A DNA stretch of 64,000 nucleotides. Origin: Advenella kashmirensis W13003 (GTDB lineage Bacteria; Pseudomonadota; Gammaproteobacteria; Burkholderiales; Burkholderiaceae_B). Every line of letters starts with the position of its first letter. The stretch's first letter is position 1. A program made the translations under genes and the position numbers. The DNA lies in assembly GCF_000506985.1 (NCBI RefSeq), contig NZ_KI650981.1, positions 419,122 through 483,121 on the forward strand, read 5' to 3'. Positions 32,644-42,382 of this stretch are shown one piece after another. Below the pieces are notes generated by a model. The model made no database searches. It saw only the letters and a list, made by a program, of their open reading frames with translations, and was not told the DNA's origin.

Positions 32644-32865
32644 ATGAAAACGAATATCGTAGCCAAGAGCATTATCGCAGGTACCCTGGCCATTACACTT
32701 GCCGGATGTGGCGGTATGACGCAGCGGGATCGTAACACGGTTGGTGGCGCTGCTATCGGTGGGGTTGCCGGATCACTGCTGACCAGCGGCGGCACATTGG
32801 GTACGCTGGGCGGAGCGGCCATTGGCGGCGTCATCGGCAATCAGGTAGGAGGTCACCGCCGTTAA
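32644..32865 (+). CDS. OsmB-like glycine-zipper lipoprotein
   Basis: 73 residues. The signal peptide ends in the lipobox ITLAGC (Cys22), followed by a Gly-rich repeat (GGAAIGGVAGSLLTSGG, then GGAAIGGVIGNQVGGHRR) of the glycine-zipper 2TM type. It is probably a small outer-membrane lipoprotein induced by osmotic or envelope stress, as for OsmB. The ATG at 32644 is chosen because of AGGAG eight bases before it and the correct signal peptide. Confidence 0.88.
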   Translation: MKTNIVAKSIIAGTLAITLAGCGGMTQRDRNTVGGAAIGGVAGSLLTSGGTLGTLGGAAIGGVIGNQVGGHRR

Positions 32866-32954
32866 GCGGCAGATCGTCTTTTTGCATGGGCGTGGGAGTT
32901 CCCGAGCGTGAACTGACGCGCCACACCGGCGGGCCAATTCAACTGATATTGCAG

Positions 32955-32989
32955 GGCTGAATTCTGTTTTTACAGATTTCAGCCTTTTT
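32955..32989 (+). terminator. Intrinsic terminator of the OsmB-like gene
   Basis: GGCTGAATTCTGT (32955-32967) pairs with ACAGATTTCAGCC (32972-32984) with one mismatch, followed by TTTTT. Confidence 0.8.
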
Positions 32990-33095
32990 CTTTGCCTGAT
33001 CACGTTCCTTGAGCGTCTGTCCGGCGGTTGGCTTCGATCCGTAAAAAATGCATCACGCTCGCCGGGCTGTAAAGTCTGCACGTGGATACAGCCAT

Positions 33096-33151
33096 AAAAA
33101 ATGCACCGCATTCGCCAGATTCTATTTTCTGGCAGATGAGTGCATTTTTTT
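33096..33151. terminator. Bidirectional terminator downstream of minE
   Basis: Outer arms AAAAAATGCAC (33096-33106) and GTGCATTTTTT (33140-33150) enclose an inner stem GCCAGA/TCTGGC (33114-33133). The A run on one side and T run on the other allow use in both directions. TAAAAAATGCA of the left arm also occurs as a direct copy near 33041. Confidence 0.75.
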
Positions 33152-33172
33152 GCCATTTGATGGCCTGACGCT

Positions 33173-33457
33173 TTAACCTGCCTTGGCAACGGCGTTTTTC
33201 GGATCCTGGGGCATTTCGATCTTGACTTCCAGTACTTCCAGGTTGCCGTGCTTGTCGACGTTCACCTTCAGATCCTGTTCGTTGATCTTGATGTATTTGG
33301 AAATGACCTCGATCAGATCTTTTTGCAATTGCGGCAGAAAATCGGGCGCACCGGTGGAGCCTTCCTCGCGTTCGTGTGTGATGATGAGCTGAAGTCGTTC
33401 CTTGGCAACGCTGGCGGACGATTTCTTTTCACCGAGAAGAAATTTCAGGAAGGACAT
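33173..33457 (-). CDS. minE: Cell division topological specificity factor MinE
   Basis: 94 residues from [20 protein letters not shown], the membrane-targeting N terminus, then [14 protein letters not shown], the MinD-binding segment, and a C-terminal dimerisation domain. It drives MinD ATPase and pole-to-pole oscillation. It starts 1 base after the minD stop, inside the minCDE operon; the frame is open further upstream but that lies within minD. Confidence 0.96.
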   Translation of the reverse strand: MSFLKFLLGEKKSSASVAKERLQLIITHEREEGSTGAPDFLPQLQKDLIEVISKYIKINEQDLKVNVDKHGNLEVLEVKIEMPQDPKNAVAKAG

Positions 33458-33458
33458 A

Positions 33459-34274
33459 TTACTTGCCTCCGAAAAGTCGTTTGAAGAAACCTGGTTTATT
33501 GTAGTCGGTAAAGCGCAATGGCTTCTCTTCGCCCAGGTATCGTGCAACGATGTCCTGATAGGCTTCGGACACGTCAGAATCTTTCAGGTGGATGGCAGGG
33601 ATCCCGGAGTTGGACGCCTGCAAAACAGACTCAGACTCGGGCACAACACCGATCAGCTTGATACGAAGAATATCTTCGATATCTTTCAGGGACAGCATTT
33701 CGCCATCTTCAACACGCTTGGGATTGTAGCGTGTTAACACCAGAAATTCCTTGACGGCTTCTTCACTTTGTTCCGCGCGGCGTGACTTGGAAGACAGGAT
33801 ACCCAGGATCCGGTCCGAATCCCGCACCGAGGATACTTCTGGGTTGGTGACCACCAGGGCATCATCGGCAAAGTACGCTGCCATAAGCGCACCGGTTTCG
33901 ATCCCGGCAGGTGAATCACAAACGATATATTCAAAATCCATACCCTTAAGGTCTTCAAGTACCTTGGCAACCCCTTCACGGGTAAGCGCGTCTTTGTCGC
34001 GGGTTTGCGATGCAGGCAGGATAAACAGATTTTCCAGCTGTTTGTCTTTGATGAGCGCCTGGTTCAGCGTAGCTTCACCCTGGATGACATTGACGAAATC
34101 GTACACCACGCGGCGTTCGCATCCCATGATGAGGTCAAGGTTACGCAGGCCGACGTCGAAGTCAATCACGACTGTTTTATGGCCACGCATGGCAAGACCG
34201 GATGAAAAACTGGCGCTGGTGGTGGTTTTGCCCACACCGCCTTTACCTGAAGTTACCACAATGATGCGAGTCAT
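33459..34274 (-). CDS. minD: Septum site-determining ATPase MinD
   Basis: 271 residues. The deviant Walker [11 protein letters not shown] (9-18) and the C-terminal amphipathic membrane helix [12 protein letters not shown] are intact. It forms a membrane-bound polar filament with MinC to block FtsZ rings away from mid-cell. It lies between minC (100 bases upstream) and minE. Confidence 0.97.
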   Translation of the reverse strand: MTRIIVVTSGKGGVGKTTTSASFSSGLAMRGHKTVVIDFDVGLRNLDLIMGCERRVVYDFVNVIQGEATLNQALIKDKQLENLFILPASQTRDKDALTREGVAKVLEDLKGMDFEYIVCDSPAGIETGALMAAYFADDALVVTNPEVSSVRDSDRILGILSSKSRRAEQSEEAVKEFLVLTRYNPKRVEDGEMLSLKDIEDILRIKLIGVVPESESVLQASNSGIPAIHLKDSDVSEAYQDIVARYLGEEKPLRFTDYNKPGFFKRLFGGK

Positions 34275-34374
34275 GTAAGGTTATTCCTATATATCCGTAT
34301 GGCTGTAAGTGCCGATATCTTAACGCATATCGGTATGAATTTCTTTTAAAAAACGTTACCGGAAGGCAGCGGGG

Positions 34375-35271
34375 TTATCCCTGACTGCTGTCTCCCGGAA
34401 TGAATCGCAGCGTGTCATTGTCCAGCTCGACGATGACCGGTTTTTTGTTCAGAGCCGGTTCGATCTCGGCGTCGATGACGCGGTAGATGCCTGCAATGGC
34501 CAGCAGTTCTGCATCCAGGTGCGATGTGAATATCCGCGCAGACGCATTGCCACGGGCGCCGGCAATGGCTTTGCCGCGCAGCGGCCCGTAAACATGAATA
34601 TTGCCGTCGGCAATAACTTCGGCGCCACGGCTGACCACGCCAATGACGATCAGATCGCTGTTGCGGGCGTAGACGCGCTGGCCTGAGCGCAATTGGCGCG
34701 CCAGCACCATGGTAGGAACGGGAACCGGCACTTCGCGAATGGTTTCGCGGATGACCGGCTCATTGCTGCGATTCTGATTGCGGGGCGGCGTAGCGGGTTT
34801 CTTCGGTGCTGCGGCAGGCGGCGGGCTGGGTGGGGGCGTCGCGCTGGTGTCCGTTGCGGCGGACACGGTGCGGACATTGGCAGCTGGCGCCAGCTTGACG
34901 GCATCGGCCACCGGTTCGGTCAGCATGGTCGGCTCGGGTGGCTGTCGAGTGTTGAGCGTAGAGATCTCGACTTTGCACAGGCCAGCCTGGCGGGCGCTGT
35001 CGATGAGGGCGCCATCAGGCCCCATGACACCGATGACCGGGAGTTTGTGTTGCGCGAGCAGGGTGACCAGACCGTTCCAGTCTGGCGCGCTGCTCAGGCC
35101 TGTGGCGTCGAGTACGACCGGCTCGTGCTCGAACAGGCTGCCGGCTTCGGCCATTTTTTGTTCCAGCGCCTGCTGCAGTGCCGCTGTATCGGTACTTTTG
35201 AGTTCGATACGGACAACAAAAAGCGATGCGCTTTTGAATTCGAGGGCAGAGGAAGAGGATTTGGAAGCCAC
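34375..35271 (-). CDS. minC: Septum site-determining protein MinC
   Basis: 298 residues, longer than the E. coli protein (231). The N-terminal FtsZ-inhibiting domain is followed by an Ala/Pro-rich linker at about residues 130-165 (PPPSPPPAAAPKKPATPPRN). The C-terminal beta-helix domain (GQRVYARNSDLIVIGVVSRG, then HVYGPLRGKAIAG) binds MinD. The start is GTG. The extra length is due to the linker, as in other Burkholderiales. Confidence 0.95.
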   Translation of the reverse strand: MASKSSSSALEFKSASLFVVRIELKSTDTAALQQALEQKMAEAGSLFEHEPVVLDATGLSSAPDWNGLVTLLAQHKLPVIGVMGPDGALIDSARQAGLCKVEISTLNTRQPPEPTMLTEPVADAVKLAPAANVRTVSAATDTSATPPPSPPPAAAPKKPATPPRNQNRSNEPVIRETIREVPVPVPTMVLARQLRSGQRVYARNSDLIVIGVVSRGAEVIADGNIHVYGPLRGKAIAGARGNASARIFTSHLDAELLAIAGIYRVIDAEIEPALNKKPVIVELDNDTLRFIPGDSSQG

Positions 35272-35290
35272 GTTTCAATTCACTTTAAAT

Positions 35291-37051
35291 TTAGGTCCAT
35301 GAATCACGCAGGGTAACACAGCGGTTCAGTACAGGGTGTTCAGGAGTGGAATCTTTCGAATCGGCAACAAAATAACCCAGGCGTTCAAATTGCCAGCGGG
35401 CGCCCGGTGTTGCGACAAATCCGGGTTCCAGCCAGGCATTAACCTGCTGCACTGAGTTGGGATTCAGATAGTCCAGAAAATTCTTTTCGCCGCTGTCCGG
35501 GGAAGGATCGGTAAAAAGCCGGTCGTAGAGCATGACCGTGGCAGGAACGGCATGCGCTGCGCTGATCCAGGTGATATTGCCCTTGACTTTGACACTGTCG
35601 GCGCCGGGCGTACCGCTTTTGGTGTCGGGCAGGTATTCGGCATAGACTTGCGTTACGTTGCCCGCGTCGTCCTTGTCGAAATCGGTGCATTTGATCACAT
35701 ACGCGTACTTGAGCCGGACCGTATTGCCAGGGAAAAGCCGGAAATATTTCTTGGGCGGGTCTTCACGGAAGTCGTCACGTTCTATCCAGAGTTCGCGCGA
35801 GAACGGAAATTCGCGTCGGCCGGCGTCGGCCGAGTGCGGATTGCGCGGCGCGCTGCAGGGTTCGGTCTGGCCCTCGGGATAGTTGGTGATGATCAGTTTG
35901 ATGGGATCAAGCACGGCGACACTGCGGTCTGCGATCGGGTCAAGGTCGTCGCGCAGGGCCTGCTCCAGCAGACTGTAGTCGATTCGTGAGTCTGATTTTG
36001 ATACGCCCAGGCGGTCACAGAACAGCCGAAGGGCGGTCGGTGTATAGCCACGGCGTCGCAGTCCGGCCAATGTCGGCATGCGGGGATCATCCCAGCCTGT
36101 GACATGGCCTTCGCGCACCAGTTGCAGCAGCTTGCGCTTGCTGGTGATGACATGGTTCAGATTGAGCCGGGCAAATTCGTACTGACGTGGCAGGGGATTG
36201 CGCAACTGACCCAGTTCGACCAGACGGGCCAGCAGCCAGTCGTAGAACGGACGCTGATCTTCGAACTCCAGGGTACAAATGCTGTGGGTAATGCCTTCGA
36301 GCGCATCCTCGATCGGATGGGCGTAGGTATACATTGGGTAGATGCACCAGGTGTCGCCGGTGCGGTGGTGCGTGGCGTGACGGATGCGGTACAGCACGGG
36401 GTCGCGCATATTGATATTGGGTGAAGCCATATCCACCTTCGCGCGCAGGGCGAGGCTGCCGTCGGGATGTTTGCCTTCCTTCATTTCGCGCAGCAGTGTG
36501 AGCGATTCTTCGGCCGGGCGATCGCGCCACGGCGAATTGACGCCTGCAGAGGTGAGTGTGCCCCGGTTAAGGCGGATTTGCTCCGGTGTCTGTTCGTCGA
36601 CGTAGGCGAAGCCGCCCTTGATAAGCGCTTCGGCAAAGTCAAACATATAGCCAAAATAATCGCTGGCGAAATACCGGTTTTCTTCACGGGCGGGACCGGA
36701 CGTGGTAAAGCCCAGCCAGTTGACGGTTTCGTCAATGGCGTCCACATACTCCTGTTCTTCCTTTTCGGGATTGGTATCATCAAAACGCAGGTGACAGACG
36801 CCACCATAATCACGCGCCAGGCCGAAGTTCAGGCAGATGCTTTTGGCGTGACCGATATGCAGATAGCCGTTAGGCTCAGGCGGAAAACGCGTACGGATGC
36901 GGGCCGGGTCTTTGGCGGCGTTCTGCAGAGCCGAAGCAGGTCCGGGTTCGCCGGCCCATTTTTTTGCCTGGTAGCGATCATTGCTCAGATCATTTTCAAT
37001 AATGGTTCGCAGAAAATTGGCGGCGGGAATCTCAGGCGTCGAGGCGGACAT
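35291..37051 (-). CDS. glnS: Glutaminyl-tRNA synthetase
   Basis: 586 residues. The class I signature is FPPEPNGYLHIGHAK with HIGH at 65-68, and the KMSKS equivalent is VITSKRKL. The C-terminal anticodon-binding beta-barrels are present. It charges tRNA-Gln directly. It ends 19 bases before the minC start region on the same strand but is more likely its own unit, and it is divergent from the CydA-like gene. Confidence 0.97.
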   Translation of the reverse strand: MSASTPEIPAANFLRTIIENDLSNDRYQAKKWAGEPGPASALQNAAKDPARIRTRFPPEPNGYLHIGHAKSICLNFGLARDYGGVCHLRFDDTNPEKEEQEYVDAIDETVNWLGFTTSGPAREENRYFASDYFGYMFDFAEALIKGGFAYVDEQTPEQIRLNRGTLTSAGVNSPWRDRPAEESLTLLREMKEGKHPDGSLALRAKVDMASPNINMRDPVLYRIRHATHHRTGDTWCIYPMYTYAHPIEDALEGITHSICTLEFEDQRPFYDWLLARLVELGQLRNPLPRQYEFARLNLNHVITSKRKLLQLVREGHVTGWDDPRMPTLAGLRRRGYTPTALRLFCDRLGVSKSDSRIDYSLLEQALRDDLDPIADRSVAVLDPIKLIITNYPEGQTEPCSAPRNPHSADAGRREFPFSRELWIERDDFREDPPKKYFRLFPGNTVRLKYAYVIKCTDFDKDDAGNVTQVYAEYLPDTKSGTPGADSVKVKGNITWISAAHAVPATVMLYDRLFTDPSPDSGEKNFLDYLNPNSVQQVNAWLEPGFVATPGARWQFERLGYFVADSKDSTPEHPVLNRCVTLRDSWT

Positions 37052-37157
37052 ATTTTTAAAATTTCAGTAAATCGATAATATCGACCATTTTGCCATGTTC
37101 AGCGGTTAGACTCATGGGATTCGCTCAACTGGCCCGAAATTTAAACCGCTCTTGCGT

Positions 37158-38318
37158 ATGTGGGATATCTCAACATTACAGCTGGCGAAACTGCAGTTTT
37201 TCAGTTCGCTTTCCTTTTTTGCCATCTTCGGTCTGTGCACCGTCGGCCTGGGCTGGTTGCTCGTATTCTGTAAAATCATGACGCACCGTCAAACGGCAGA
37301 TAGTCGCTGGATGGACATGTACCGCTTCTGGGTGCGTATTTTTGCACTTTGCGTAACCGTATCGCTGCTGGGCATGGTGTTTTTACTGGTACAGTCCGGG
37401 GCCCTGTGGCCGGGTCTGTTCGTGCGTCTTGGGCCTGTCAGCGGTCCGCTGGTGGTGCTGGTGGCAGCCCTGACTTTCGTCATCAAACTGTTTGTGGTCG
37501 ACATCATGCTCTATCGGCAGGGTTCGCTTGCGCCGCTGCTGCACAGTCTGTTTGTCTTGCTGGCTGCGCTGGGAATGACCGCCATCGCCATGCTGTTGAT
37601 CATATTCCAGAGCTGGCTGCATTTTCCTGTCGGACTTGCGCCCGATACGCTTCCGCTCACCATCGCCGACTGGCGTCATTTCGCCCTGCATTCACAGGCA
37701 TGGCACCGGGTTCTGTTCATGACATCGGTGAGCGGTCTGGGCGTGGGCAGCCTGATGGTGTCGATCAGCGCCAGCGAAGCACTGGCAAAACCGCTGAACA
37801 CTTCTGAGCAGCTGGGTTTCCGGATCGGAGCCGGGTTGGCGACGGTATCGCTGGCCGCGCTGGTGGTGGGGGGCGGGCTGTTCGGCGACGAGTTGTTCCG
37901 GAACGCAACGAGCCTGCCCGTTGCAGGCGTGGCCGTGCAAAAGCTTGTGCTTGGCCTGCTGGTGCTGGTCGGACTATTGTGTCTTGCGCAATGGGCATGG
38001 TATTTGAAACGTCGCAGCGATTTCGGCAAAATGCCGCGCTGGCTGCTGCACGTGTTGGTGTGGTTCGGGCCGGCAGGCTGGCTTGCCTTGTGGCTGATTC
38101 AGGGGTTGTTGTCCCTGCGCGATGGTCAGTTTTTTGTGCATGGCCTGGTCACCTTTGCCGAAGCATTCAGTGATCAGCAAAGTGCGGTGCTGATCGGCGC
38201 AGTGACGGTGTTTCTGTGGCTGCTGTTTTGTCTGATCGTGGCCGGATTTGTCTTTCTGGCCCGGCGAGCTGCCCGTTTTGGCGTTGTGCCCGTGCGCAAA
38301 ATCAGGAGAACGGCATGA
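37158..38318 (+). CDS. CydA-like membrane protein lacking bd-oxidase haem ligands
   Basis: 386 residues and about nine transmembrane segments. The N-terminal half aligns by eye with cytochrome bd subunit I (DISTLQLAKLQFFSSLSFFA against E. coli DIVELSRLQFALTAMYHFLF), but the b595 ligand His is Phe. The b558 His region reads WHRVLFMTSVSGLGVG with no His at that place. The Glu pair of helix 3, the GRQPW motif and the long quinol loop are missing. It overlaps the CydB-like gene (ATGA). It therefore probably does not bind haem as CydA does; its function is unknown. The ATG at 37158 is chosen over an upstream TTG. Confidence 0.8.
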   Translation: MWDISTLQLAKLQFFSSLSFFAIFGLCTVGLGWLLVFCKIMTHRQTADSRWMDMYRFWVRIFALCVTVSLLGMVFLLVQSGALWPGLFVRLGPVSGPLVVLVAALTFVIKLFVVDIMLYRQGSLAPLLHSLFVLLAALGMTAIAMLLIIFQSWLHFPVGLAPDTLPLTIADWRHFALHSQAWHRVLFMTSVSGLGVGSLMVSISASEALAKPLNTSEQLGFRIGAGLATVSLAALVVGGGLFGDELFRNATSLPVAGVAVQKLVLGLLVLVGLLCLAQWAWYLKRRSDFGKMPRWLLHVLVWFGPAGWLALWLIQGLLSLRDGQFFVHGLVTFAEAFSDQQSAVLIGAVTVFLWLLFCLIVAGFVFLARRAARFGVVPVRKIRRTA

Positions 38319-39370
38319 TCGAGACGCTAGCCGGTTCGCTGGGCCTGAACAGTTACGATCCCGGGTTCTGGATGCCTTTGCTGTGTTTTGTCGTCTTTCT
38401 GGGCGTCTGTATCGCTGGCGCGGTTCTGGATGGATTCGATCTGGGTGTGGGCATGTTGATGCCATTTGCGACGCCGGAACAGCGCGCACGCATGTTCACC
38501 TTTCTGGGCCCCTGGCGCGACATGAACGTATTCTGGATTTTCCTGGGGTGCGCCATTTTGCTGGCCGCTTTTCCCAAGGCCTGGGCCTATGTAAGCGGGG
38601 CGTTGTACCTGCCGCTCATGCTGCTGGCAGCAGGTGCGCTGCTGCGCGGGATTGCCTATGAGTTTCGCCTGCGCGCGCTGGTCGACGGCCGGCCGGTCTT
38701 TGCGGCTGCCTTCGCGGCCGGATCGTTGCTGACGGCTTTCGGACAGGGAATGGTGCTGGGACGGATTGCCGTCAATTTCGGCAATGAGCCGGGCAGCGAG
38801 CTGTTTGCCATTTTTATTGCGTTATGCACGGTCGCCACCTTTATTCTGCTGGGAGCCACCTGGCTGCTCATGCGGGTGGATGATGATTTGCAGCAGCAGG
38901 CGCGGGGCTGGGTGCGGCGCGCGTCGCGTCTGACGGCGGCGGGGGTGGTTGCGGTCTCGGTGGCTCTGGGCATGGTCAACAGCGGGGTGTTTTTCAAGTG
39001 GACAGAAACGACCCGGTTGCCAGTGGTGCTGTTGGGCTGGTTTGCGATGCTGGCCATTTTTGTAATCATAGAGCTGGTGGTGCGAAAGGTGCAGCGTGCC
39101 CGGGTTCTGATCTGGCTGCCGTTTATCCTGACGGTCGTGATCGTGCTGGGCGTAATAAGCGGGATTGTGTTCAGCATCTTTCCGTTTTTTGTGCTGGACG
39201 AAGTGACCATCTGGGAAAGCGTGTCTAGTCTGGAGACGACCCGGATCCTGGTGGCCGGCTTTTTTCTGTTTTTGATTATTCTGCCGCTGCTCGTTGTGTG
39301 GTATTACCGGGACTTGCTGGGCAAAGAGCGCAAGGCCAGGGATGTCTCGTTTATGAGGCGGGGGGACTGA
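38315..39370 (+). CDS. CydB-like membrane protein (bd oxidase subunit II family)
   Basis: 351 residues, about eight or nine transmembrane segments. The family hallmark VLDGFDLGVGMLMPF near residue 37 is intact, as are the NVFWIFLGCAILLAAFPKAW region and the C-terminal membrane helices. It starts within the stop of the CydA-like gene with AGGAG upstream, so the pair is translationally coupled and presumably forms one complex. It converges with the sensor kinase gene, the two overlapping by 20 bases. Confidence 0.88.
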   Translation: MIETLAGSLGLNSYDPGFWMPLLCFVVFLGVCIAGAVLDGFDLGVGMLMPFATPEQRARMFTFLGPWRDMNVFWIFLGCAILLAAFPKAWAYVSGALYLPLMLLAAGALLRGIAYEFRLRALVDGRPVFAAAFAAGSLLTAFGQGMVLGRIAVNFGNEPGSELFAIFIALCTVATFILLGATWLLMRVDDDLQQQARGWVRRASRLTAAGVVAVSVALGMVNSGVFFKWTETTRLPVVLLGWFAMLAIFVIIELVVRKVQRARVLIWLPFILTVVIVLGVISGIVFSIFPFFVLDEVTIWESVSSLETTRILVAGFFLFLIILPLLVVWYYRDLLGKERKARDVSFMRRGD

Positions 39371-40820
39371 TCAGCGGTAGCGTGACGGTCACCTTCAGGC
39401 CGCCGCTGTCACTGCTGTCCAGGGTCAATCGGCCGTTATGCGCGCTGGCGATGGTTTCGGCCAGCGACAATCCCAGGCCAACGCTGCCCGTCATGGTGCG
39501 TGCAGAATCCAAACGTGAGAATGCGCGTAGTGCTTCGGAGCGACGTTCTGCCGGGATCCCGTCGCCGTGATCGCTCACGGAAAGTGCTGCCTGGTCGCCA
39601 CTGACTGTCAGAGCAACTTCGATGGGCGGACGGCCGTGCTTGAGCGCATTGCTGATGAGGTTATCCAGGACACGAGCCAGAGACAGGTGGTCGGCGCTGA
39701 CATACGCCGCCTCAGTCGGCGAGTGCAGTAAATGTACCGGACTGCCCGCTTCGTGCCAGGACGCCACACGCTCTTCTGCCCACTCGCAAATGTTCAAAGG
39801 CTGGAATTTATATGTGGCCAGATCGGAGCCGCGTACATAATTGATGAACTGGTCGATCATGTCCTGCATTTCGTGAACATCATTGCGCATGCCTTCCTTG
39901 AAAGACGCGTCGTCGGTCAATTCCACACGCAGGCGCATGCGTGCCAGCGGACTTTTCAAATCGTGCGGCAAACCGGCAAGCAGGGTCTGCTGGACCGCTT
40001 TGGATTCTTCCAGGGCATCCAGCATGGCGTTGAAGCGTTCACCCAACTGCCGGGTTTCACTGGGTCCGGCTGGTGTCACGCGCTCAGGCTGGCCCTGGGC
40101 CAGTTTGTCGGCCGCCATCGTCAGCCGCGTGAGAGGACGGGTAATATGCCAGGCAAAGCCTGCGGCCAGAATCAGAAGCAGTCCGGTCAGGCTGAGCCAC
40201 GCAATGGTGATGGCGTGCATATTCGGCGGTTCGATCCGGTCCAGCGGGATGACCAGCCATTCCCGGATGAAGGTATTGCCATCGTTATCCGGCTGCAGTG
40301 AAATGAACATGCGCGGAGTCGGGCCGCGGGTGAGGCCGACGCGGGTACCATCGTCCAGTTCCATATTCAGGCGCTTGACGATTTTCAGGATATCCGGACT
40401 GGGGTTCTCGCCGAAGGGGACGGTTCGTGGTTGAGGTTTGGGTGCTGCCTGGCGACGGGCCCGTTCAACTTCAAGCGCAGCTTCGGGAACGGGCAGCGGC
40501 GCCGGTGCGCCAGCATTGCCCAGGGTACCGCCACGGTGACGGCGATTGGCGTAGGGGTCTGCGCGGGAGAGCAGATACCAGCGCTTTTGTGAGGCTTCGA
40601 TAATAAAGTCGGCGCGCCGGTTTTCGGGAATTTGCGAGACCGCCGAACGAAGTGTGCGAATAGTCGTGGAGAGGTAATTGACAACGACATCTTCAAGGAA
40701 TCGTTCTTTCAGGTAATTGCCGACAGCGAAACTGCCCAGCTGCACCAGAATCACAGTACCCAGAATAAAGAGGATCATCTGCAGCCGCAAGGAGCGCGGC
40801 CACAGGGAGGGTTTTATCAT
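39351..40820 (-). CDS. risS: Sensor histidine kinase (EnvZ/RisS-like)
   Basis: 489 residues: a transmembrane helix at about 12-30, a periplasmic domain, a second helix at about 205-225 (ITIAWLSLTGLLLILAAGFA), then HAMP, HisKA with GLPHDLKSPLARMRLRVEL (phospho-His near residue 285) and HATPase with NLISNALKHG and GDGIP. It senses an unknown envelope signal and phosphorylates the partner regulator, whose stop it overlaps (ATGA). Order and sequence recall Bordetella RisS; the name is by resemblance. Confidence 0.88.
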   Translation of the reverse strand: MIKPSLWPRSLRLQMILFILGTVILVQLGSFAVGNYLKERFLEDVVVNYLSTTIRTLRSAVSQIPENRRADFIIEASQKRWYLLSRADPYANRRHRGGTLGNAGAPAPLPVPEAALEVERARRQAAPKPQPRTVPFGENPSPDILKIVKRLNMELDDGTRVGLTRGPTPRMFISLQPDNDGNTFIREWLVIPLDRIEPPNMHAITIAWLSLTGLLLILAAGFAWHITRPLTRLTMAADKLAQGQPERVTPAGPSETRQLGERFNAMLDALEESKAVQQTLLAGLPHDLKSPLARMRLRVELTDDASFKEGMRNDVHEMQDMIDQFINYVRGSDLATYKFQPLNICEWAEERVASWHEAGSPVHLLHSPTEAAYVSADHLSLARVLDNLISNALKHGRPPIEVALTVSGDQAALSVSDHGDGIPAERRSEALRAFSRLDSARTMTGSVGLGLSLAETIASAHNGRLTLDSSDSGGLKVTVTLPLISPPAS

Positions 40821-41524
40821 GCGTCAGGAGAGAAGCGGTAACCAATACCCCAAACGGTTTGAATCCAGCGCGGATCTTTCGGATCGTCCTCGACAGCGCG
40901 ACGCAGCCGCAGGATGGCGATATCGATTGCGCGATCATTGCGCTCACCTTCATCATCATCACGGGCCAGTGCCAGCAGGCGCTCACGCGAGAGCGGCTTG
41001 CCGGAGTTCTTCACCAGCGCTTCGAGCAGATTGATTTCGCCGCCTGTCAGCTTGACCTGGACATTATCCTTGAACAGCTGGCGTTTGGCCGGGTCGAAGG
41101 TAAAGGGTCCGAAATGGATCGGCGTTTCCTTGACCAGCGCCGATGCGCCTTTTTTGCGCCGCAGGACCGTTTCGATACGGGCAAGCAACTCGCGCGGGTC
41201 GAACGGTTTACCCAGATAATCATCGGCACCGGATTCGAGACCGATAATACGATCTGCGGTTTCGTCTTTGGCGGTGAGCAGGATGACGGGAATGTCTTCG
41301 TTCTGTGCGCGCAACTTGCGGCAGGTTTCCACACCATCGCCACCCGGCAGCATGCGATCAAGAACGATCAGGTCGGGTGAGAATTTGGTGATGCGCTGGG
41401 TAATATCACTGGCGTCTGGCGCAAGCAGCGTATCGTAACCATGACGGTTGAGATATTCCGCGAGAAGCTGGCGCAGGGCAGGATCGTCGTCGACGACGAG
41501 AATTTTTGTCAGTTGTTTGTCCAT
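40817..41524 (-). CDS. risA: OmpR-family response regulator (RisA-like)
   Basis: 235 residues. The receiver domain has the acidic pocket VVDDDP, phospho-acceptor Asp56 (DLIVLDRMLPGG) and Lys in YLGKPFDPRELLARI. The C-terminal winged helix is of OmpR/PhoB type (GGEINLLEALVKNSGKPLSR). It is the first gene of a two-gene operon with the sensor kinase. In Bordetella the RisA/RisS pair governs osmotic and virulence-related genes; targets here are unknown. Confidence 0.9.
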   Translation of the reverse strand: MDKQLTKILVVDDDPALRQLLAEYLNRHGYDTLLAPDASDITQRITKFSPDLIVLDRMLPGGDGVETCRKLRAQNEDIPVILLTAKDETADRIIGLESGADDYLGKPFDPRELLARIETVLRRKKGASALVKETPIHFGPFTFDPAKRQLFKDNVQVKLTGGEINLLEALVKNSGKPLSRERLLALARDDDEGERNDRAIDIAILRLRRAVEDDPKDPRWIQTVWGIGYRFSPDA

Positions 41525-41610
41525 AGTGCCTCATCTTGCCAAAGGGTTGAAAGGAGCGCAAGAGGCCGAAATACGCTGAAATCACAATGAACGGCTGAAT
41601 GCGCTGCAAA

Positions 41611-42318
41611 TCAGCGGCTGACCTGGAAAGTACGTGTGGTAAGAACCTTTCCGGCTGCCACATCTGTGATTTTAACCGTAACTCGACGCGCGGTCATTGT
41701 TGGCGGAATTTCCACGGTTCCCGCAGTCTGCTGGAAGTCGGTGACATCCAGTGTAAACGGGTCCAGTTCGGCCGTACCGTAGCGACCATTGCGATATCGG
41801 CCATAGACAGAAAACTGCACGGATGCCTGCAAATCGGGGTCCTGCTCATTTTTTTTCATGAGCAGCATGCTGTAATTGAGCTTGCCGATAGGACCATCGA
41901 ATTCGCCCACGCGAATTCCCACGGCGCTATTGCTGGGGTCTGCAGGAATGATTTTCTTGATGAGTGCGAGGTTGCCCGAGAGGTCATTGGCCTGGCTCTG
42001 GGCTTTGCTCAGGGCCGTTTCCCGCGATTCAAGCTGGGATTTGAGGCCGTTGCGTTCCTGCGTGACCAGTTCAAGCTGGGACTGCAGGCGCTGGCGATCT
42101 GCCGACAGCGACGTGACTTCACTGGTCAGGCGGTTGGATTCGTCCAGGCTCAGCCGTTTCGGACCGTAGTTGGTCTGCAGAAACCAGTAGCCGCCCGCAC
42201 CGATAATCACGCCGGTAAATAAAATGCCAACCCATGGTGGCATACGGCGGTGACGGCGGCGGCTGCCTGTCTCAAAAACAGAGGGTTTGAAGGCTGCTCT
42301 TTTTGACGATCCAAACAT
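41611..42318 (-). CDS. Membrane-anchored coiled-coil protein (DUF6776-like)
   Basis: 235 residues from the ATG at 42318 (a TTG five codons upstream is possible). A basic N terminus (RRRHRRMPPW) is followed by one transmembrane helix (VGILFTGVIIGAGGYWFL), a Gln/Leu-rich coiled coil at about residues 58-110 and a C-terminal beta-rich periplasmic domain. Topology suggests an inner-membrane protein facing the periplasm. I recognise only a conserved betaproteobacterial family of unknown role. It lies upstream of risA in the same direction, with about 90 bases between. Confidence 0.75.
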   Translation of the reverse strand: MFGSSKRAAFKPSVFETGSRRRHRRMPPWVGILFTGVIIGAGGYWFLQTNYGPKRLSLDESNRLTSEVTSLSADRQRLQSQLELVTQERNGLKSQLESRETALSKAQSQANDLSGNLALIKKIIPADPSNSAVGIRVGEFDGPIGKLNYSMLLMKKNEQDPDLQASVQFSVYGRYRNGRYGTAELDPFTLDVTDFQQTAGTVEIPPTMTARRVTVKITDVAAGKVLTTRTFQVSR

Positions 42319-42382
42319 GGGTAAATAATCCAAAATAAACCAAAACTCAACTGCCTGTCATTGTACCTTTTCCATCGGCCGT

